Assembly (NCBI GenBank): GCA_017452405.1
Contig: JAFTMM010000032.1
Span: 1-9,301, forward strand
DNA from: Clostridia bacterium
Lineage (GTDB): Bacteria; Bacillota; Clostridia; Christensenellales; Pumilibacteraceae
DNA: 9,301 nt
Direction of reading: 5' to 3'
This document shows positions 6,729 through 9,301 of the stretch, in pieces (the first letter of the stretch is position 1; each line of letters starts with the position of its first letter). A model generated the notes under the pieces. The model was given only the letters and a program-made list of their open reading frames with translations, was not told where the DNA came from and did no database searches. The position numbers and the translations under genes are program-made.

Positions 6729-6850
6729 ACGAATTGCGACCTCGTCGTAGGGACGCTTGTACTATGAATTGCGGACTTCGTCGCATGATTTGACAGCTAC
6801 GCTGTCATGAAATCTCGCTACGCTCCATGAATTGCAACATTTGGTTGCAT
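6729..6850. repeat. hairpin array with ATGAATT-type spacers
   Basis: This is most of the non-coding gap between dnaX and ybaB. Seven-base spacers ATGAATT (6764-6770), ATGATTT (6785-6791), ATGAAAT (6807-6813) and ATGAATT (6827-6833) alternate with 13-15-base blocks. Three of the blocks are inverted repeats of different sequence: GCG-GAC-TTC-GTCGC, GACAGC-TAC-GCTGTC and GCAAC-ATTTG-GTTGC. A further hairpin, GCGAC-CTC-GTCG, lies at 6736-6747 behind GAATT. No coding potential is apparent. Confidence 0.75.
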
Positions 6851-6890
6851 TACGGATAATTTTTAAGATACTTAATTTATTTTAACATTC

Positions 6891-6912
6891 AAAAGTATGC
6901 TTACTTTTTTTT
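6891..6912 (+). terminator. possible weak AT-rich terminator or attenuator before ybaB
   Basis: AAAAGTA (6891-6897), TGCT and TACTTTT (6902-6908) make an AT-rich stem running into a tract of eight T residues (6905-6912). The stem holds only one G-C pair, so it should be weak. Confidence 0.35.
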
Positions 6913-6954
6913 CAATAAAAGAGTTTTGGGTGCTTTTTAAAAAGGAGAAATATT

Positions 6955-7284
6955 ATGGCAAAACATTTTGGCGGTGGATTCGGCGGAGGCATGAATATGC
7001 AGGCGCTGATGCAACAGGCACGCAAAATGCAAGAACAAATGGCTAAGGCTCAAGCGGAGCTGGACGAAGCCGAGATAGAGGGTAGCGCAGGCGGTGGACT
7101 CGTTACGGTAGTCGTTAACGGTCACGGCGCGCTCACGGGCATAACCATTAAGCCCGAAGCGGTAGATCCCGAAGATATAGAAATGCTTGAGGATCTTATT
7201 ATCGCGGCGTACAACGAGGCAGCTTCGGAAGCTGAGGATATGAAGAACGAAGTAATGCCGGCAGGCGCTAACGGAATGTTTTAA
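6955..7284 (+). CDS. ybaB: YbaB/EbfC family nucleoid-associated protein
   Basis: A 109-residue DNA-binding protein of the YbaB/EbfC family, which forms homodimers with a tweezer-like shape and binds the nucleoid. The Gly-rich start (MAKHFGGGFGGGMNM) precedes the family helix MQALMQQARKMQEQMAKAQAELDEAEIEG. The beta core GGGLVTVVVNGHGALTGITIKPEAVDPEDIEMLEDLIIAAYNEA follows. Length and motifs are normal. AAGGAG at 6942-6947, seven bases before the ATG, is a strong ribosome binding site. It is followed by recR with a one-base stop/start overlap, the usual dnaX-ybaB-recR arrangement. The 240-bp repeat-filled gap to dnaX is unusual and may uncouple it from dnaX. Confidence 0.95.
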   Translation: MAKHFGGGFGGGMNMQALMQQARKMQEQMAKAQAELDEAEIEGSAGGGLVTVVVNGHGALTGITIKPEAVDPEDIEMLEDLIIAAYNEAASEAEDMKNEVMPAGANGMF

Positions 7285-7862
7285 TGACGGCGTCGATCAA
7301 TAAACTTGCTCATAAGTTTTCCAAGCTTCCCGGAGTTGGGGCAAAGACGGCTATGCGCTACGCATACGCCGTTATTGGCATGAGTAACTCGGACGTAGAG
7401 GAGTTTAGAGAAGCGCTTGCGGACGTTAAAAATAACGTCAAGTACTGCGCTAAGTGCGGTAACTTCACCGAAACTGAGGTGTGCGAGATCTGCGCTAAAA
7501 GAGCAAGCGACGTTATCTGCGTGGTTACCTATCCAAAGGACGTCGTGGCAATGGAAAAATCCCACTCATTCCGTGGCGTGTATCACGTGCTTCACGGTAC
7601 AATATCTCCGCTTGAGGGTAGAGGCGCGGACGATATTCGGGTTAAAGAACTGCTAGCAAGGCTTAGCGGAGTAAATGAGGTCATCCTTGCCACTAACCCC
7701 GACGTGGAGGGCGAGGCTACCGCCATGTATATAGCAAGGCTCATCAAGCCGTTGGGAATAAAAGTCAGCCGTATTGCGCAAGGTATCAGTATGGGTAGCG
7801 ATATTGAGTATGCCGATGAGGTAACGCTGTCGCGCGCAATCGAATCCAGAGTGGAAATGTGA
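7284..7862 (+). CDS. recR: recombination mediator protein RecR
   Basis: Acts with RecF and RecO to load RecA on gapped, SSB-coated DNA. It has 192 residues (the family is about 198). The helix-hairpin-helix is KLPGVGAKTAMRYA (14-27). The zinc finger has Cys55, Cys58, Cys67 and Cys70 (YCAKCGN...CEICAKR). The Toprim domain starts VICVVTYPKDVVAME, continues with YHVLHGTISPLEG and EVILATNPDVEGEATAMYIARL, and ends RIAQGISMGSDIEYADEVTLSRAIESR. GISMGSD replaces the common GLPVGGD, a mild divergence. The Toprim Glu of motif 1 is absent (VVTYP), which varies in the family; as I recall, Bacillus has VVQDP. The start uses TAATG, sharing one base with the ybaB stop and lacking a clear ribosome binding site, so translational coupling is likely. 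Confidence 0.96.
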   Translation: MTASINKLAHKFSKLPGVGAKTAMRYAYAVIGMSNSDVEEFREALADVKNNVKYCAKCGNFTETEVCEICAKRASDVICVVTYPKDVVAMEKSHSFRGVYHVLHGTISPLEGRGADDIRVKELLARLSGVNEVILATNPDVEGEATAMYIARLIKPLGIKVSRIAQGISMGSDIEYADEVTLSRAIESRVEM

Positions 7863-7883
7863 CAATTTTTTCGCACCACTTGC

Positions 7884-7915
7884 CGTCATCCTGGAGCGTT
7901 AGCGATAGGATCTTA
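7884..7915. repeat. intergenic repeat element, copy A
   Basis: This stretch has the form GTCATCCTGGAGCGTTAGCG followed by ATAGGATC. TCCT...AGGA and CGTTAGCG can pair as a small hairpin. It shares the pattern TCCTG-AGC...AGGATCT with 8008-8033, so the two are diverged copies of one repeat type. Confidence 0.6.
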
Positions 7916-7916
7916 G

Positions 7917-7962
7917 CCTTCCCCTTGAGGGGAAGGTGGCGCCAACGGCGACGGATGAGGTG
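7917..7962. repeat. intergenic palindromic repeat, CCTTCCCC type
   Basis: CCTTCCCC-TTGA-GGGGAAGG (7917-7936) is a perfect 8-bp hairpin, followed by GGCGCC-AAC-GGCG and GGATGAGGTG. From memory, sequences very like this are scattered through gut Clostridia draft genomes. I cannot confirm that here. There is no T tract, so it is not a canonical terminator. Confidence 0.6.
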
Positions 7963-8007
7963 TTTTGTTCGGCAAAGGACCTTGCCTTAAGAATGACGCG
8001 TATTCTT

Positions 8008-8033
8008 CGTCCTGAGCCTGTCGAAGGATCTCA
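8008..8033. repeat. intergenic repeat element, copy B
   Basis: CGTCCTGAGCCTGTCGAAGG plus ATCTCA matches the pattern of the copy at 7884-7915 with a different central hairpin. A separate inverted repeat, AAGAAT-ATTCTT (7989-7994, 8002-8007), lies just before it. I see no gene in 7863-8080. Confidence 0.55.
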
Positions 8034-8080
8034 AAGTCTTAATACTCAAAACTACTTTTGCATACGCGCAAGGAGATTTT

Positions 8081-8686
8081 ATGGATAAAAAAGCATTATT
8101 TAAATTAGGCTACGGACTTTACGTACTTTCCGCAAAGGAAGGCGAAAAAGACAGCGGTTGTATCGTCAATACCGTTATGCAGGTTACGGACGAACCGCTC
8201 CGTATCGTTGCCGTAGTGAATAAGGCGAATTATACCAACGGCATGGTGGCAAGAACGGGCAAGTTCTGCGTATCCGTGCTTAGCGAAAAGGTAACGTTCG
8301 ACACCATCAAGCGCTTTGGCTTTCAGTCAGGTAAGGACGTAAGTAAGTTTGACGGAATAGAGAAGCAAGACTACTGCGGTCTGCCTGCGCTCGCTAGCGA
8401 GGAGTGTAATGCGGTTATTGCCTGCAAAGTTCTGCAAACGGTAGACTTGCCTACGCATACTATGTTTATAGCCGAAGTCGTGGATGCGGAAGTTAAGAGT
8501 GACACGCCCACCTGCACGTATACTTACTATCAGGAAAACGTCAAACCTAAGCCCGAAGCTAAGAAGGAAGAGCAGGCGAAGTGGCGTTGCACCGTGTGCG
8601 GTTACGTTTACGACGGCGATCCGCTCCCCGAGGACTTCATTTGCCCGTGGTGCAAACACCCTGCGTCGGATTTTGAAAAAGTATAA
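8081..8686 (+). CDS. flavin reductase-like FMN domain fused to rubredoxin (Hrb type)
   Basis: A 201-residue two-domain electron carrier. Residues 1 to about 152 match the FMN-binding split-barrel of flavin reductase/flavoredoxin proteins (FKLGYGLYVLSA, IVNTVMQVTDEPLRIVAVVNKANYTN, GKFCVSVLSE). After a charged linker (KPKPEAKKEEQAK), a short rubredoxin domain of about 34 residues carries the iron ligands Cys170, Cys173, Cys188 and Cys191 in WRCTVCGYVYDGDPLPEDFICPWC. This layout is that of high-molecular-weight rubredoxin of anaerobes such as Moorella, which passes electrons from NADH to the flavodiiron O2/NO reductase FprA. That role is an inference here, as no fprA lies in the window. AAGGAG at 8070-8075 gives a strong ribosome binding site. 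It is flanked by repeats upstream and by a tRNA downstream, so it is probably monocistronic. Confidence 0.92.
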   Translation: MDKKALFKLGYGLYVLSAKEGEKDSGCIVNTVMQVTDEPLRIVAVVNKANYTNGMVARTGKFCVSVLSEKVTFDTIKRFGFQSGKDVSKFDGIEKQDYCGLPALASEECNAVIACKVLQTVDLPTHTMFIAEVVDAEVKSDTPTCTYTYYQENVKPKPEAKKEEQAKWRCTVCGYVYDGDPLPEDFICPWCKHPASDFEKV

Positions 8687-8695
8687 GCATAAAGG

Positions 8696-8719
8696 CGCTT
8701 GACAAGTTCAAGCGTTTTT
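8696..8719 (+). terminator. terminator of the rubredoxin-fusion gene, overlapping the tRNA promoter
   Basis: A perfect 7-bp stem CGCTTGA (8696-8702), loop CAAGT, and TCAAGCG (8708-8714), followed at once by five T residues. The left arm and loop contain the -35 hexamer of the downstream tRNA promoter. Confidence 0.75.
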
Positions 8720-8727
8720 GTTATAAT
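8699..8727 (+). promoter_or_regulatory. full-consensus promoter of tRNA-Ser
   Basis: TTGACA (8699-8704), a 17-bp spacer and TATAAT (8722-8727) form an exact consensus promoter. The expected start near 8734 gives about 10 bases of 5' leader before the tRNA. Confidence 0.92.
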
Positions 8728-8743
8728 CCCTTATGATAATCAT

Positions 8744-8833
8744 GGAAGCGTATCGAAGTGGTCACAACGAGGCGGTCTTGAAAACCGTTTGGGTTAACAG
8801 CCCACGGGGGTTCGAATCCCTCCGCTTCCGCCA
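8744..8833 (+). tRNA. tRNA-Ser, anticodon UGA
   Basis: A class II tRNA with encoded CCA. The acceptor is GGAAGCG (8744-8750) with CGCTTCC (8823-8829), discriminator G8830 and CCA at 8831-8833. The anticodon arm is GCGGT-CTTGAAA-ACCGT with anticodon TGA at 8779-8781. The long variable arm TGGG/CCCA (8790-8793, 8801-8804) marks it as serine type. The T-loop is TTCGAAT (8811-8817). It reads UCA and, by wobble, other UCN codons. A consensus promoter precedes it and a hairpin terminator follows it directly. Its 3' end is copied repeatedly in the downstream DNA. Confidence 0.97.
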
Positions 8834-8835
8834 AG

Positions 8836-8869
8836 AAATAGGACACCCTTGTGGTGTCCTATTTTCTTT
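8836..8869 (+). terminator. intrinsic terminator of tRNA-Ser
   Basis: A perfect 12-bp stem (AAATAGGACACC at 8836-8847, GGTGTCCTATTT at 8853-8864) with a 5-base loop, and a tail continuing TCTTT. The stem begins three bases after the CCA. Confidence 0.92.
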
Positions 8870-8870
8870 A

Positions 8871-8884
8871 GCGGAAGCGGAGGG
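8871..8884 (-). repeat. inverted copy of the tRNA-Ser 3' end
   Basis: GCGGAAGCGGAGGG is the exact reverse complement of tRNA bases 8818-8831. With the tRNA itself it brackets the terminator as a 14-bp inverted repeat and opens the repeat array that follows. Confidence 0.85.
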
Positions 8885-9000
8885 TGAGAACAGGAAAATC
8901 TCGAAAAGATTTGCCTGTTCGTCTTACGAGCCTTGTGCAGAGGTAGAGTAATCAACTTTCACCGAAGCAAGCTGCGAGTAACCTGCCCGTTAGGGCAGTA
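8885..9000. other. first variable segment of the tRNA-linked repeat array
   Basis: About 116 bp without a credible gene, lying between GCGGAGGG (8877-8884) and a CCCTTCCGC end (9002-9010). It holds a nested hairpin AACAGG...AAATCT-CGAA...AGATTT...CCTGTT near 8889-8919 and CTGCCC-GTTA-GGGCAG (8983-8998). The open frame running across the tRNA into this segment is a chance frame. Function unknown. Confidence 0.5.
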
Positions 9001-9119
9001 TCCCTTCCGCTTTATGAGAGCAAAACAACAGAAAAAGCAATTCCGCCAAAATAAAAACACCCCATAGTGGGTGTTTTTATTTTGCCTTCAGCGGAGGGAT
9101 TCGAACCCTGAGAGGGCGT
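9000..9119. repeat. tRNA-derived palindromic repeat unit, copy 1 (interrupted)
   Basis: The unit opens with ATCCCTTCCGC (9000-9010), a one-base variant of ATCCCTCCGC. It is then interrupted by 30 bp (9011-9040) and resumes with TTCCGCCAAAAT. A perfect 15-bp palindrome follows (9048-9062 with 9069-9083, 6-base loop), usable as a terminator on either strand. Last comes AGCGGAGGGATTCGAACCC (9090-9108), the exact reverse complement of 19 bases of the tRNA-Ser T arm and acceptor (8808-8826). Bases 9041-9119 are identical to 9223-9301. Confidence 0.9.
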
Positions 9120-9212
9120 GGTGCGTTAAGTAAACAGTCCTGTGGACTGTTTATAGCGACACGGACGAGCAAGCTGTGCTTGCGAAGTCGGAGGATTGCG
9201 AAGCAATACGCT
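9120..9212. other. second variable segment, highly structured
   Basis: No gene. It holds three hairpins: TAAACAGTCC-TGT-GGACTGTTTA (9131-9153), GCAAGC-TGT-GCTTGC (9169-9183, extended by GAC/GTC) and ATTGC-GAA-GCAAT (9195-9207). ATAGCG (9153-9158) and CGCTAT (9209-9214) can enclose the last two. The flanks GCGGAGGGAT and ATCCCTCCGC can close the whole segment. This looks like a folded RNA or a recombination cassette; there is no proof of either. Confidence 0.5.
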
Positions 9213-9301
9213 ATCCCTCCGCTTCCGCCAAAATAAAAACACCCCATAGTGGGTGTTTTTATTTTGCCTTCAGCGGAGGGATTCGAACCCTGAGAGGGCG
9301 T
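9213..9301. repeat. tRNA-derived palindromic repeat unit, copy 2 (runs off the window)
   Basis: ATCCCTCCGCTTCCGCCAA (9213-9231) equals the last 19 bases of the tRNA region (8816-8834). The 15-bp palindrome (9230-9244 with 9251-9265) follows, then the inverted T-arm copy (9272-9290). The period to copy 1 is exactly 182 bp. The window ends inside the repeat, so more units may follow. Confidence 0.9.

Noticed and set aside
6715..6954. Signal recognition particle RNA or another known RNA gene near dnaX
   Set aside because: I could not see the conserved SRP core motifs; the region is short hairpin repeats and AT-rich DNA.
7363..7550. RecR inactivated because the Toprim Glu of motif 1 is missing (VVTYP)
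   Set aside because: That position varies among RecR proteins, and all zinc ligands and other motifs are intact.
8733..8951. Open frame across the tRNA and downstream repeats
   Set aside because: It reads through tRNA-Ser and its terminator; chance frame with no protein-like features.
9090..9119. A functional minus-strand tRNA gene ending here
   Set aside because: Only the T arm and an acceptor-like strand are present. No anticodon arm, D arm or matching 5' acceptor strand can be found, so at most it is a fragment.
8871..9301. CRISPR array
   Set aside because: Repeats are about 79 bp or longer, strongly palindromic, derived from tRNA, with a 182-bp period and structured rather than random spacers. 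No cas genes are present.

Overview
The window reads as chromosomal DNA of an uncultured anaerobic member of the Bacillota, most likely class Clostridia. This is an inference. It rests on the dnaX-ybaB-recR gene order, strong AAGGAG-type ribosome binding sites on several genes, a short DnaB/DnaX/RecR set of low-to-mid-GC Firmicutes type, a flavin-domain/rubredoxin fusion typical of anaerobes, and intergenic hairpin repeats of a kind I associate with draft genomes of gut Clostridia. I see no phage, transposase or CRISPR genes.

Layout. (1) 4-435 is a small predicted lipoprotein of unknown function, closed by a hairpin terminator. (2) 573-3068 is a tight three-gene block on the plus strand: a Sel1-repeat protein, a MATE efflux transporter and a short MGMT-type DNA alkyltransferase whose GTG start overlaps the MATE stop. 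It ends in a strong terminator. (3) 3202-4728 is the replicative helicase DnaB with its own promoter. (4) 4749-5049 is a self-contained unit: a consensus promoter, a 73-residue two-helix membrane protein and a terminator. (5) 5122-7862 is the replication/repair cluster dnaX, ybaB and recR; dnaX and ybaB are separated by 240 bp of hairpin-rich repeat DNA. (6) 7863-8080 is composite intergenic repeat DNA. (7) 8081-8686 is a flavin-domain/rubredoxin fusion (Hrb-like). (8) 8744-8833 is tRNA-Ser(UGA) with a consensus promoter and terminator. (9) 8871-9301 is an array of palindromic repeats carrying copies of the 3' end of that tRNA in both orientations. It runs off the window edge.

The housekeeping genes fit together: DnaB unwinds the fork, DnaX is the clamp-loader/tau subunit, YbaB is a nucleoid-associated protein and RecR serves RecFOR gap repair. 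The MGMT-like protein adds direct alkylation repair, translationally coupled to an efflux pump.

The least ordinary parts are non-coding. The first is the tRNA-Ser-derived repeat array, with 79-bp identical units at a 182-bp period separated by hairpin-rich cargo. The second is an ordered array after dnaX in which a 7-bp spacer (ATGAATT and variants) alternates with mostly palindromic blocks of unrelated sequence. The third is the pair of good sigma-A-type promoters whose -10 boxes lie 7 to 9 bases before the ATG of dnaB and of the small membrane gene, predicting leaderless or nearly leaderless mRNAs. The fourth is a terminator hairpin that doubles as the -35 region of the tRNA promoter.
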